Below, piece after piece: positions 12,303 to 24,531 of a stretch of DNA of 64,000 bases (positions within the stretch are counted from its first letter, which is position 1; each line of letters begins with the position of its first letter). A model generated the notes under the pieces. That model did no database searches, had not been told where the DNA came from, and saw nothing but the letters and a program-made list of their open reading frames with translations. The stretch comes from Capsicum annuum (Eukaryota > Streptophyta > Magnoliopsida > Solanales > Solanaceae). Where the stretch lies: the NCBI RefSeq assembly GCF_002878395.1, contig NC_061114.1, positions 167,736,205 through 167,800,204 on the forward strand. The letters run 5' to 3'. Position numbers and translations under genes: made by a program.

Positions 12303-12340
12303 GGTCTCTATTTCTATGTATAAGATCTGGAAAGAGGCAT
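12303..12340 (-). pseudogene. Start of Z gag, cut from its body by a solo LTR
   Basis: An ATG at 12340 on the minus strand opens MPLSRSYT, a plausible gag N-terminus (related elements often begin MP plus basic residues). Two stops follow within about 12 codons. The frame resumes at 10122 beyond the inserted LTR. Confidence 0.5.
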
Positions 12341-12530
12341 TATTTGTCACATAAAATCACAAATTAGAGCAGATACAAAAAACCTTGAAGCACTACAAAG
12401 ATCATGAAAGAAGGGATGATTCTTAATACGTTACATAGCCTCTTTCTCATAGATATGACACGCTTCACACTCATGATCAAAACTCTACGTAACATGGCTT
12501 GTCAGGATCCTTAGGACTCTTTACAACCTT

Positions 12531-12545
12531 AGGATCTGATACCAA
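12531..12545 (-). promoter_or_regulatory. Primer-binding site of element Z
   Basis: On the minus strand the sequence is TTGGTATCAGATCCT, a match to the met-tRNA-type primer site (TGGTATCAGAGC) with one or two changes. It lies three bases from the end of the adjacent LTR at 12549, which fixes the element as minus strand and that LTR as its 5' LTR. Confidence 0.85.
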
Positions 12546-12548
12546 GTT

Positions 12549-14725
12549 TGTAACACCTCGAGAATACCCCTGGACGTCACATGGTGCTTAAGACTATGAA
12601 ATATCCTAAGCTAACCCATGATATCTAATTGGCACTAAACTTATAGGAAGGTGGACTAAGATATATATAATTGCCGAAGGAAACCAACATTTAAATATCC
12701 CTTTTGAAATCTTACAACTTAGAAATCTCAATAAAATCTTTTTAACTAAAATAAATATTATCTGACAAGCCTCTAATCTTATAACTGAAAAAGTCACAAG
12801 GACAGATTGCAGCTGACCCATAAAGAAATAAGCTAATTAAGCAACATCCATAAAGTCTAAAACTCCAATAGACTTGGTCCTCGGACTCACCAAATATCCA
12901 GATGTAGAAGATGATGCACACTATCAATCGTGCTGCAGGGAACGAGCACTAGAAACTACATTTTAAGACAATGTAGCCCAAACATATATATGTGGGTCAG
13001 TATTTCTGGAATGTACTGAGTATATCGGGGTGAATGCATAAGTAAGACGGAACTGGATAAACCTTCAAATCATGCATGCTAAGTGTAAAAGGACTCACCT
13101 TGGACATGATTAAAATTCAAAGCTATAAGCTCATATAACATGAATAATAAAGCATATTTAATAAGCGTAGTGAGTCATTACGCTTAGTTTCTAAAATCTT
13201 TACTTTTTGTCCTTTCTTATGGGTGTTTCTTATAACCAATATAAACCATGTGAGCTATCATGGAGTCCAACGTCTTACCCACATTGGGGAGAGTTGTCCT
13301 AACCTTGCCATCGAAATAGAATCTTAAGTTAAGTGATCACTAAACTTTATCCATATTGGAACAAGAAGACACTCTCCGGCAAGGTTTCTTAAACCTACGA
13401 TGGCTTATAGTTTTAGAAAATTAGGATACACTCATCAACATTTCTTTTTCGGTGCTAAATACTACTCCCATATATATATGTATACATGCTCATACTTAGG
13501 AATTCCATAAAATAGCATATGGGTTTGTAATTTGAAACCAACTATACATCTCTTGCTTAAAGCATACCCAATGGGTGGAGTTGTGGACCACAAATCTTAA
13601 TTGAAATCATAAGATCAAAATTAAAATTTAACCAAGTTGTAAAACTTTGTAATTTAAACTCATAAGCTTAAACTTCTTGGAACGCAACATCTTATACTTA
13701 AGTCTTAAAATTCATGCATTCTTTCATGGAAACTCATAGAAAAATATTATACTCAATTTGAAATCTTTCATCAATTCATCAAAATCCAAGTCAAAATAAT
13801 AGAAATCACATCATAATAGCAATCACGCAAGTCAAAACATGAATAAAAGCAAACTCGTATGCACTTTAAACCTTAAATTCACATGATAATGGCGTAACTT
13901 CAAGAATATGAGAATTGAGTATGAACCCTAATTGAAATCATATAAATTTAACTTAAAAATCACGTTTTCGGGCACAAAGATGAAATATTATCCTTGTTCA
14001 AACCTTGCATACCTGGATTTTCTTGATTTCCTCGAAGGGAACTTAGACTTGGGGACTTGAGAGGTGATTTGAGGAAGAAACCCTAGCCTTGTTGTTTTTG
14101 AGAGTGGAAGAAGAAAAAATGTCGTTAAGTGATTGAGAATGGGGAAAAATAATGCCTCCTTTATGTTTTAAGTCATTGGTTGGAAGTTTAAAGAGGAGAA
14201 AGGACCAAAAAAGCCCCTTAACTAAACATATAAAGACTTGGCCGCCAGTCTTCATGGGTCACCTCACGACTCGTGACGTTCGGCTATGAGTCATCCCAGT
14301 GACTCGTAGTCTTGGCAGAAACAGGGAGGGTACACAGTGATCCGGCTATGAGTCATATCCAATGACTCGTAGTCAGCCACTACGACTTGTGACCACCAAC
14401 TGTAAACTAAGAAGAAGCTTAGAGTTCCAACACCGTTAATACTACGACTCTCTCTATATGACTCATATAGACTCGTAACAACTTATAGGGTTGAGTCTTC
14501 ATATGACCAAGAGCTTTTGGTTTCCCAACTGAGCTGACTATGATTTGACCATATGATTTGTATAGTCTCTCTGCGACTCATTTAGTACAAGTCGTAACCA
14601 AAATAGAACCTCAACCATCCCATACTGTCTTGACTATGATTTCATCTTACACTCGTAATGAGTCTTCATGACTTTTTGAGTAAGTCGTAGGTTCCACTGT
14701 GAACTTGTAGACACAGGGTATTATA
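12549..14725 (-). mobile_element. 5' LTR of gypsy element Z
   Basis: It begins TGTAACACCTCGAG on the + strand (the U5 end in element orientation) and runs to about GGGTATTATA near 14725, a decayed LTR 5' end. Length is about 2.18 kb. A tract rich in CACGACTCGTGA-like motifs lies at 14250-14480, including the perfect palindrome TCACGACTCGTGA at 14264-14276. The mate LTR is outside the window. The minus-strand frames inside are not protein-like. Confidence 0.75.
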
Positions 14726-16270
14726 ATTATCATACAAACACTTCTGCATACGGGCCTATAGTTTTTAACATATCAATTAGTTGAGGCCAATTTCTAGAAG
14801 TTCTAATATTCCAGAAATCTTACCTTTGCAAGAAAGTAGAGATTTTGATTAATATCTTGAAATATCCTTTGTCTGGACATTTTCCCTTCATGTAAAATGT
14901 TATTTCTTCTCTTCCACAACTGCCACATGATAAAACTTAGGGCTGCTTGCAAAAGAGGCTAACTTTACAGGAACTTTTAGCTTTCCACCATAAAGAAATT
15001 GCTTATTAAGTTGAATAAAATTCCCTTGAATGCCTGCTGCACCAACATAAAGTCTTCAAGTACTATTGGCAAACACTCCAGTGATAAATAAATTAATCAT
15101 ACCCATATGTTGAGGATTATCACAGCACCTGCACCTTGAAATCATATAGACCCCTTTTCTAGCTAAAATGTTATCCACTGGCAATTTTTTCTTCCACTCT
15201 ACAAAGAAAAAAAGATATTTTGAAAAGCAAATCGGCCATCCACATCTGTTTAAAATATCAATGTTCCTTATCCCTATGTCTTAATACTTCCTAAGCACTT
15301 GATTGAAAATTTTCCATTGTTAATGGAAACCATAAAGGTTTGTCTCTTATCTATGGGGTCACCCTGTTTCATTCTCCTAGTGGAGTAGAAGCTCTTTAAT
15401 TGCCCATTATATAATACTAGGTATTAATTATTAGCCCATAACCTCCAAAGTATATCTACGAACTTGTTATTGAAACACATTATTCTGAGAAACCTTGCGA
15501 CTTGTTATTATAAGCCTTGGCAACGTCTTGGTTGATCATATTATTGGCAAGATTGTCTTTCATCCTTATCTCAGTAACAATCTCTAAGTCAAAAAAACAT
15601 TATCCGTAATACTTCTTCCCTCTACAAAACCACACTGATTAGGAAAAATGATTTGTGGTAAAATACTTTCTAGTCTATCATGAATAGCTCCAGATATCAC
15701 CTTGTTAATAAAATTACTCAAGCTGATGGGTCTAAGACCTGCAAAGTTCTCTATACTAGATTTGCGTGAGTGATTATCTTAGGTAGGGTATGCCCATGGA
15801 AACATTCCTGCATAATTATGACAATATCCCTCCTACTATCTCCCAATAGATTTAGTAGAATAAACACGTGATCCCATCAAGGCCACTTTCATTATGGTCA
15901 TTTAGCATGAAAATAGCCTTTTAGGTTTCCTCTACCTTCGGATCCCTACATAAAAGATCATTAGTGTCTGCTATGATCATATCAGGAATATGATCCAGTA
16001 AAGTGAAGTATGTTTCCTTCTTCTTTTGAGTAAGCTATTTTGGATAGAATTAAAAAAAACTCCTTAGTCATTAGGTCCCCCTCTTGTAGCCATTGCCTTC
16101 CACTATTTTGAATTATTTTGATCTGCTACCTTTTCTTCTCCCTTTCACCAGGTTATGAAAAAACCTAGTATTTCTATCCCCTTTAGTAAACTAGTTGAGG
16201 CCAACTTTCTATCTCTCGAACATTTCTTAAAAATATAAATACCTTTTCACTACATCTTGATCTTGTTGTA
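14726..16270 (-). pseudogene. LINE (non-LTR) RT, C-terminal half
   Basis: The minus strand reads like an L1-type ORF2 in the order RT then zinc-binding domain. Near 16080-16250 is the linker with KGDRNTRFFHN and VKGRRKR. Next come ESGLDGITCLFY (about 15880), a palm region with LDP and ISLS-like strings near 15700-15750, and NQCGFVEGRS-like residues near 15630. The zinc-binding RT tail LARKGVYMISRCRCCDNP lies near 15130-15170. Many stops and frameshifts are present. The RT primes cDNA synthesis at nicked target DNA. The low-coordinate end is cut by the Z LTR and the high-coordinate end by the W LTR. Confidence 0.8.
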
Positions 16271-17125
16271 GGACTTTTCCTATAATAATCCTTTCCATCG
16301 TTACGTGTAAGTCTCATTTAAAAATTTGGGATAAGATTCTCCCTAAATTTTAAGTTATAACTTTCAAGCTAGGCTAGTCTCATATAAAATCCGAGTGAGA
16401 TGTGGTCTTGGACAATTCAAAAATGGATTGGGCAAATGTGGCAGTGCTTATCTTGGTTTCTGTCTAGCTAAGACAATAAGGAACCCATAGGACTTTTTGG
16501 AATTAAATTTAGATTAGTAGAACTCCTAAAATTGATCTTGATGTGAAGGGGGTTGTTCATGATGTCTTGGAATTAAGCTGTGTTGCAAAAAAGGGAAATT
16601 CTAGAGAAAATTGGTTGTGTTGCTAGAGCAGCATGCATGTCTTTGTGGCAATATGTACAAAACAAAAAAAAATTTCGCTATCGAGATCGGTCAACACGAT
16701 TAAGGGCTGTTATAGCGACATAGTCGCTATAGTGATACCGCTATAACGACATATGTTGCTATAACGACAAAAATTGTTGTCTTGTCCTAAAATCACCCAA
16801 AATAGTTTATTTTTCTAAAAAGCATTTTGGGGCTTCGATAGTGATGATTTGGGCAAAAATCATTAGTTTTTCGTTATTCTTCTTTGTTAACATAAGGAAT
16901 TCATCCCCGTTAACAAGTAAATTGATGATCTAGCCTTAGGATTGCTCATTTACATAGTTTGGGGCGGCTTAAGGGATTATGTTAGTTGTTTTTCTAGTGC
17001 AAGTGAGTAATTTGGATATAAAATCATAGGATTTTAGTTAATGATCATAAAATTACTCTCTCGTGTTGTTAATTCACTAAATTATCCATGAAATTGATAA
17101 TTTTAGGTAAATTATAGTAGAAAAG
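16271..17125 (+). mobile_element. 5' LTR copy of gypsy element W, first part
   Basis: This 855-bp stretch is clearly similar to 48945-49775, which follows W pol on the same strand. Shared marks include TTGGGATAAGATTCTCCC-like, CCTAAAATTGATCTTGATGTG and ATAGTTTGGGG strings. The LTR is interrupted at 17125 by element Y and continues at 34825-35357. The exact 5' end is uncertain by some tens of bases. A palindrome TATAGCGAC-ATA-GTCGCTATA lies at 16711-16731. Confidence 0.78.
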
Positions 17126-20100
17126 TGTCCACTCGACCCCGGGCCTGACTATGACAGGTATCACAAACCCACCGTGGGCGAAAGACCACCCCATAGTTTG
17201 TCCAATCCAAACATGATATAGTTTAATAGCGGAAGCAATTCAAGTAAACATATGGAAGATAAATAACCAAGACAAAGGTTCTAAGAATCTCAAATAGATA
17301 TCCCAATCCACAGTTGTCCACAAAAGCCTTTAAAACAAAATAAATATCAACTAGGTCGGGACATGCCCCCGACCGTGCCCAAAAAAGAATCCAAAATATG
17401 GAAAAAAAAACGATAGGATTTAGATACTTATAAGAAAAGCAATGAAATGCCCGACCTTATGAAAGATAGAGGCTTACCACTTTAATGAAGACCAATCGAC
17501 AAACTAGAATCCACGTAACACTACATAAGGGTAAAATAGGTGTTCTCGGATTCTACATTATGAAACTTTGTAGAGTTCTAGGATTGTTAGCAGGGTGAGC
17601 ACTAGCATGTAACTTAGGATACAGATAAAATAGTGACATTTCATAATAAGTTCAACTCAATGTACATGTTTACATACATGCATACATACATATATAAGAT
17701 ACTGGGATAGGGGGTAAGGTTTAACAAGATATTTAAAATCATTAACATGGGCTGTGTAGCTCTAACCATCCTAATAACACCCACGGGCTATATAGGTCCG
17801 GCTCCCCACATCGAAAGGTCCCCATTGCATGATGGACGCACAAACTGGAGGTATCAAGGTAGACCAGGGAATCCATGACCCTATACCATTCCTAGATACA
17901 AATATATATAGAAAGTGTGACACATGTACATGATTATTAAGACCCCCACACCAACAAATGTGGTTTCCAGTATTGGTCCCCTCTGGGACCTCCACCTTCA
18001 CGGCAAGCTACACAACCCTCTTTAAGACCAATTAAAACCTTTACATACAAACCCATCCATTTAACTATAATGACCCGAGACTACCCCTCGTCATCACACG
18101 GTGCTTACAACCCCGAAGGACCACAAGCTAACCCATGAATGATATCTGCTGTGAGAACTGAACAATAACACTGAAATAATTATGAAATAATAAGCTGCAA
18201 TGCCGTAAGGTTCAAAACATCTAAAATATTGATAATGAATAATAACATCTGAATCTGAAATACTGTCTGAAAATTTAGTCTAAAAAGTCTCTAACTAAAA
18301 CTGTCTGAAAGTGGAGTTGATGGGACAATCCCCCAACTAACTCCATCTACTAAAATACTATTAAGCAAGTATTGAAATAAAAGCATATCCTCGATAGATG
18401 AGAAATCACTGCTAAATTTGCTACTGCTGGCTGAATCTGGCTAAGCGCGGTCAGGAACTTGAGCGTCCAAATCTATGATATGAAACATCATAGCGCAAGA
18501 AACGGGTATGCAATCAGTACGTAGGAATGTACTGGTATGCTAAATGAGGTAAGGCTGAATGCATGGTTTCATATGCATGAACAATAACTAACTGAATAAT
18601 ATGCAAGAGCTGGATTAACATACATGGAGGATCTGTAACTATTGAACATATTGTGCATACTGTAACTAAGTATACTAGAACTGAATCTGATAACTGATAA
18701 CTGATAACTGAATGTAGTGATAAGCTGAGATCACTGATAATCTATATTATTGATAACTGAGTGTCTTTATTTAACAGTCCTGATTTTGTAGAACTAAATT
18801 GAGTTCTTTTCTGAAGATTGAGATTGAAACTAAAATCGTGAGAGGTAATCATCTAACTGACATGCCCCAATCTTAACTAGTAGGGTTCCAATCTATAACC
18901 CCAATTAGAAGGGTGTCATTATCGTGCCACGGGTAAAAACAAACTGAAGAGTAACCCTTTACTGGTAGGTTTCATAAACGAGAATGGTAGTACCCTCTAC
19001 TGGCAGGTAGAGTACCTTATCAATCCTCAACTGGCAGGTTTAGTGTCTCAACCTACACTGGCTACGTAGTTCTAGAATGCAAGGACTGCTTCTAAGGATC
19101 ACACCCTCTATGCTGGCAGGTGAGCCCCCATCCTTAGGTTCACTCTGTGCTGAATCCAACTCTTAACTGAAAGACACTGAACTGAGTATACTGAACTGAA
19201 CTAGACTGATACTGAGATTGCTGAGTTTTCCTAAATTCTGTAACTGACTGAATTCTATTCAGTTCTATAACAAACTGAGAGTACTACTGATTGTGATATG
19301 ACTGATACTATTCTGTAACTGACACTGGCTCTAAGTAACAACTAGATTGTAGGGTATTAAATACCCCCAAGACTCGATAGCATGAAAAGTAAAGAAAAGC
19401 ATAATCTTGAATAACATAACAATGTTCACTTGGTCATAATCCATTCATAGAGACATTTCATCAAACACTTGTGATGCATTAACTTGTACACGAATGGGGA
19501 ATACATGTTAGCATGCTAGAATGACATTATTTCATCATCATAGACAATTTATCAAACACATAAGAAGCATACTTGGTTCATTATATCATACACTTAGGGT
19601 TAACATGGTTACAATAATCAACTTGCAAATTGAAGGGTTTATTATGAATATCATGTAATTCAACACATACTAGAATCAATGTTTGAAACTTGTATTCAAA
19701 ATCATGGATTAAAACTCAAACAATACCATGAACATGAATTCAATCTAATTCAACATAGAAATCATAAATCATAAATCTTGTATTTTGAAAAAGGATTCTT
19801 GGGATCCATGGAAGGTAAGAATTCATGAATGAACATCTAACATACCTCAATTCGTGAGATTCTTGGAGTTCTTGGAGAGATTCTTGGGATTGACCTTGAT
19901 TCTTGAGAGCTAGGGTTTGTTTTCTTGAGAGAGAACTACCTTTTGATTTTGGAGAAAAGTAAATAATGAAGGGTTTTATACATTTTTAGGGCTTAAATCC
20001 CATATCTGGGCGGAATAAAATCATGGGAAAAGACTATTTTAACCTTAGACGTAACTTTAATTTTTTGTAAAATTTTTATGATCTGGACCCCTGGCGCAAC

Positions 20101-21624
20101 GCGGCGCGGCGCTATCACGTCGTGTCACTGAAAAATGACAACTGGAAAATTGCATGGTGGTACGATGTAGTGATATCGCGTTGCCACTTTGTTTGTGAAC
20201 TGAAAATGCACCGCGACATGGTGGAATCGCGTTGGTACACTGGAAATTGACAATTGTGAATTAGGTCTATAGCGCGATGCACCAAATTGCGGAGCAACAC
20301 TGAAAATTGACAATTGCTATTTTAACACACTCCGCGATGCGCTACTGGCCTGAATGATAATCTTTAATGACTAAAACTTAAAATCGCCATAACATCTTAC
20401 CCAGTTGTCGAATCTAAGTGAATTTTATATCGTTGGAAAGTTAATTGAATTTCCTACGCAATGGCAGGTTCTAATCTGAAAATTACTAACTATTCCAAAA
20501 AATTTATTTAGGATAACCCATGTACTGAGGTCTAGTCCAGGCTAGGGAAATAAGGGGTATTACATTAACTAAGGAATTATCCATTAAGGCATTATCAATG
20601 GTATCTCCATACCAATAAAAAATCTTAAAATCCAAATTCATTATGTCATTCTAATTATCCATCAACTTGGGGGAATCCACGACCCCTAAGGTCAAATTTA
20701 AAATCAAAACATGTTCCATTAACCTTTTATGAAATGCAAGGTTTCAAAAATTAGTTTCAATATGCATATATCCATGTTTCAAAGCCAATTTTATAAGGTG
20801 GGTTGAGGTTATTACCAATTCCAATACCAAAATCCATTTATTTGGGGGAATCCACGACCCCCATAATTTATCAAGTCAATTTAGGGGAATCTACGACCCC
20901 CATAATTTATCAAGTCAATTTAGGGGAATCCATGACCCCCATCCCAATTCCCATGCCTATCCACAAATTTAGTTTAGAAACCATGGATAAAGCATAAATA
21001 ACAAATTCCAAAACTATGGAAAAACCAACCAAGTAGTAGTCATTCAAAACCCTCAACCCATCATTCAAAACCCAACAAGTAAATCCACGTAAACCACAAT
21101 TAAACACATACTTTTCTAAAGTTAAGTTTTAGAGAAGAGATACATGCCTAAGAATACCAAGACATTAGAGAGAAACCACAGTTTGGAGCTCTAGATGACA
21201 ATTTCTTAAAACTGTACCTTGATCTTGATTGGGGAATTCGAGAAAGGAGAAAAATGTTCATGTTGGCTAAATGATGAAAATAGGGACCCTTAGGTGTTTT
21301 ATGATTGTGGGTCATATCTAGAGAAAAGGGAAATGTCCAACATGCCCCTAAAAGAGTTTAGAAAAATTATCGTCAGTCGCTATGGGTCACCTTACAACTC
21401 GTGAGGACTGGTCACGAGTCATCTCCATAACTCATCGTCTAGGAAAAAAGTTTAGGCCATTATAATAGTTTGGTCATGAGTCCCTCATCACGACTCGTGA
21501 CCTTACCATACTATTAGTACCTTACGACTCATGAGGAATCTTCACGACTCATCATCCGAGTCATAGCTTGAGAAATGAGAACAACACCAAGAGAATTTTA
21601 GAGTTCAGAACCTGGGATGTTATG
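17126..21624 (-). mobile_element. 3' LTR of element Y, split by a solo LTR
   Basis: It is homologous along its length to the 5' LTR at 32822-34819. Shared marks are GCGGAAGCAATTCAAGTAAA, TATCAACTAGGTCG and GGGGGAATCCACGACCCC. It ends GATGTTATG at 21624, against GGTGTTACA in the 5' LTR. An insertion at 18066-20564 splits it. A short tandem set of about 40-bp units with GGGGGAATC and ACGACCCCCATAATTTATC spans 20840-20940; the 5' LTR has fewer of these. Confidence 0.88.
18061..20569 (-). mobile_element. Solo gypsy LTR in the Y 3' LTR, TSD TTAAC
   Basis: The LTR is 18066-20564 (2499 bp), reading TATAATGACCCGAGAC (first bases decayed from TGTAATG) to GGGGTATTACA. TTAAC duplications lie at 18061-18065 and 20565-20569, and the Y 5' LTR shows the empty site (CATTTAACCAAGG). 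On the + strand the region runs CGAGACTACCCC then CCAAGCTAACCCATG-type sequence, so the element orientation is minus. A CG-rich tract fills 20090-20345. The same family recurs at 56086-59504. Confidence 0.9.
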
Positions 21625-21627
21625 TTA

Positions 21628-21650
21628 GCCCCCCCTCCCTCCCCTAGGAT
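21628..21650 (-). promoter_or_regulatory. Polypurine tract of element Y
   Basis: On the minus strand the stretch reads AGGGGAGGGAGGGGGG followed by GCTAA and then the 3' LTR. It is an unusually long pure purine run for plus-strand priming, and it fixes the 17126-21624 LTR as the 3' one. Confidence 0.85.
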
Positions 21651-21918
21651 CATTCATCCCCTGATGAGGAATCAAGGGACTCATTAGCATGGTACAATAA
21701 AGGATACAACTATAAAACCAAAAGATAAATTTGAAAGGCAACTAGAAAATAATGGGAATCATACCTTAATCATTGTCATCCAATGCGGGGAATAATAACA
21801 AATATTTGGACTTCATGTCTTCTTTATCTTCCTAAGTAGATTCCTCTATCTTTTGGTTTCTCCAAAAGACTTTTCCCAAAGACACATCCTTAGTCCTCAA
21901 TCTATAGAATTGTCTATC

Positions 21919-22692
21919 CTAAATATTAATTAGGACTTTCTCATAGGACAAGGAATCCAAAATACCAACACCTTCCAAAGGGACAATCAAAGAGGGATCA
22001 CTCACACGCTTCTTTAACACTGATACATGGAAAACTGGGTGAATAGAACCCAAACTTACAGGAAACTCCAATTCATAAGAAACATTCCTCATTTTTTTCA
22101 ACATAAAATATAGACTAACATAACAAGGACTGAGTTTCTCCTTCTTCCCAAACCTTATCACTTCATTAATAGGAGAAATTTTCAAGAATACCCAACCACC
22201 TACATCAAACTCCAACTCCCTTCGCTTCACATCCACATAGGACTTTTGGTGACTTTGGGCCGTCTTAAGTCTCTTCCTACTTACCTTCACATTCTCCATG
22301 GCTTGGTGAACCAAGTGAAAACCAAATAACCTAGTCTCATCAACCTCAAACCCCTCAATGGGAGACTTACACCTCCTACCATAAATAGCCTTAAAAGGAG
22401 CCATCCTAATACTAGAGTGATAACTATTATTATATGAACACTCAATGAGAGGTAAGTGATCAACACAACTACCTCCAAAATCAATCACACAATCCCTTAT
22501 AATATTTTCTAAGGTTCAAATAGTTCATTCTGCGTGTTAATCCATTTGAGGATGGAAAGCGGTGCTAAGGTTCACCTTAGTCCCCAAACCTTTCTGAAAT
22601 AAATGCCAAAAGTGAGAATAAAATTATGTACCTCAATATTAAATGAGTACACCGGCACTCCATGCAATCTAACTATCTTTCCAATGAATAAC
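21919..22692 (-). pseudogene. Integrase core end and C-terminal domain of element Y
   Basis: An open minus-strand frame of 189 codons (21919-22488) reads IDFGGSCVDHLPLIECSYNN, APFKAIYGRRCKSPI, then SHQKSYVDVKRRELEFDVG and HPVFHVSVLKK, followed by a chromodomain-like tail. These are hallmark strings of the gypsy integrase C-terminal region. Upstream in the same strand (22500-22680) is IGKIVRLHGVP. The frame is broken between the two and then cut at 22692 by the Athila-like insertion. The first half of the domain lies at 26185-26700. Confidence 0.88.
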
Positions 22693-23960
22693 TGATGTTG
22701 GGTATATTTATGCACTTTAGTGTGGTTATCCTAGCTTATTTAGCCTTGTTTTAAGGAAAATTCATGTGATTTATGTGTTAATGATGATATAAATAAGCAT
22801 ATGAGTATTTAAGTATGTAATTAAAATGTTAAAATGTGTTTACAAAAAAGTTTTGATTCAAATTGTTCATTTAGAGATGAAACGAGAAAACTAGTTTAAC
22901 TAGCTTGAGTTTTAGTCTATTGTGGTGGTTTCTAATGTGTTGAATGAGTTCCTAATGGTTTAAATGTGTATTTAAGTGTCGAAAAACTTGTTTATAATGT
23001 GAAAATTTCAATTGGATCAAGACAAGAGTCAAAACAGTAAGTTAAAGATCAATGTGGGCGAGCCTAGTCTTAGCTCGTGTATCTAGTTCACCGTTCTTGA
23101 TATTGTGTTGTTTTGAGCTCTGATACATGGTGTACGTTGATGTAGGATGATTGATTAGTTTATTTTTAGGATATATTAATGATATACAAGATGGAAATTG
23201 AAGGAAAATAACACTACAAGACCAATGATGGAAGAGGATACTACAAGGTAAAGCTTAACGTCAAAAGGGCACTTTCTAGAGAGCCCACCCGAATGATCCA
23301 TGACGCAGACCCCTCCCTGGTGGATTAAGAAATTTGGTATTCTTCTATATCCAGTGGTCTAACCCACGCGATGCGCCACTCCCTCCATAAGGCTGGACCA
23401 ACGTGACACACCGCTTAGTCCCTACACGGCCAAATTGCCTTCTACTATAAATAGTCTTGTCACGTTTTACAAATTAGTTTTGGACCTTTTTGGAATTGGA
23501 GATGGGATGATAAACAGTTCTTTAGGGTTTATTTTTCTTTAATTTATATTTTTAATAGATTTAATCATGTATTTATTGATTTGAATTATAGTTATGTCGA
23601 TTAGTAGCTAAATGCCCCCTTTTCGGTGTTAAAGCCAAGAACATGACTATGATTGCTACGAATTGATCTGGTTTCATTTATTTATAATATTTTGTTGTTT
23701 TTATACTTTTTATCATTATTTTAATGATCGCGACCCTTAAAATATATATATTATTGACCATGTGATCTCGGGAGAGGGAATAGGAAGATAGAACATGGGG
23801 GTAAATAGAGTAGGGTTCTTATTCCTTTATAAAATAGGGGATTTGAATTAACATCTAGGATAGGGATATACCTAGAAGCCTTACTTTATTCACAAAGGAT
23901 GAAATATTAATGCTTTTATCTTAGTTCTTACATCCGTAGAAAAAAGTGGTGTAAGATAGT
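22693..23960 (+). mobile_element. Left LTR of the Athila-like derivative
   Basis: It aligns from TGTTGGGT (22696) to about ACATCC (23932) with 24532-25785. Shared marks are TTATGCACTTTAG, AGAAAACTAGTTTAACTAGC, CTATAAATAG (probable TATA region, 23449-23458) and GGGGTAAATAGAGTAGG. After ACATCC the two copies diverge, and a GATAGTTGTTA string near 23956 suggests that the end of the LTR follows after an internal deletion. Confidence 0.85.
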
Positions 23961-24531
23961 TGTTAGGGATTGGTCTTAATTGTATAATGTGATTTATTAA
24001 AACTCTTAAGGAAGATAGTCACTATTACTGGCCAGAATAGTTTCTACTCATCCCTTATCCTACATTACAACCATTAAAGACCTATTTGATCTTGAGCTTC
24101 AGCATTATGATATTAGTGGAGAACTACACTAAGGGCAAGCCTATGGTTCATTATGTGTAACTTTTGAATTCTTTGTGAGAGTGAGTGAAATTCGATCTTG
24201 TATCCATTCTATTATAAATTGCATTTATGTGAGTATTTATGGATAACTCTCTTATTGTGAGGGCACACGTTTGATGATAGTTGGATGAATTATATGATGT
24301 CCTTGATTGGACAATATGCATGAGTTTTACAACTTGGTGAGTAAATTCTTGAGGCTAGGATGTTTTGGAATAGTATTCTTGAACTGTCAATTATTTTTGT
24401 AACATGCTTAGTGTAGAAACTTGCAGTCAATGTAGTAATTGTACTGCTAGCTTGGGTATCCACCTAATCTTATGATGCTTAGAGTAAAGAGTTGTTCAAG
24501 GACGAACAACTCTTTAAGTGTGGGGTGGAGA
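23961..24531 (+). mobile_element. Residual internal region with hairpin and polypurine tract
   Basis: Only about 570 bp separate the LTRs. Part of it (24090-24190) resembles 1180-1320 of the other Athila-like element. It ends with a perfect hairpin, AGAGTTGTTC / GAACAACTCT around a six-base loop (24488-24513), followed at once by TTTAAGTGTGGGGTGGAGA, the polypurine tract. No reading frame of interest was seen. Confidence 0.7.

Noticed and set aside
12533..12545. tRNA gene suggested by the GGTATCAGA string
   Set aside because: It is the retrotransposon primer-binding site; no cloverleaf flanks it.
21919..22488. The longest open frame (189 codons, minus strand) as a host gene
   Set aside because: It reads as gypsy integrase C-terminal domain plus chromodomain-like tail and lies in order with the rest of element Y.
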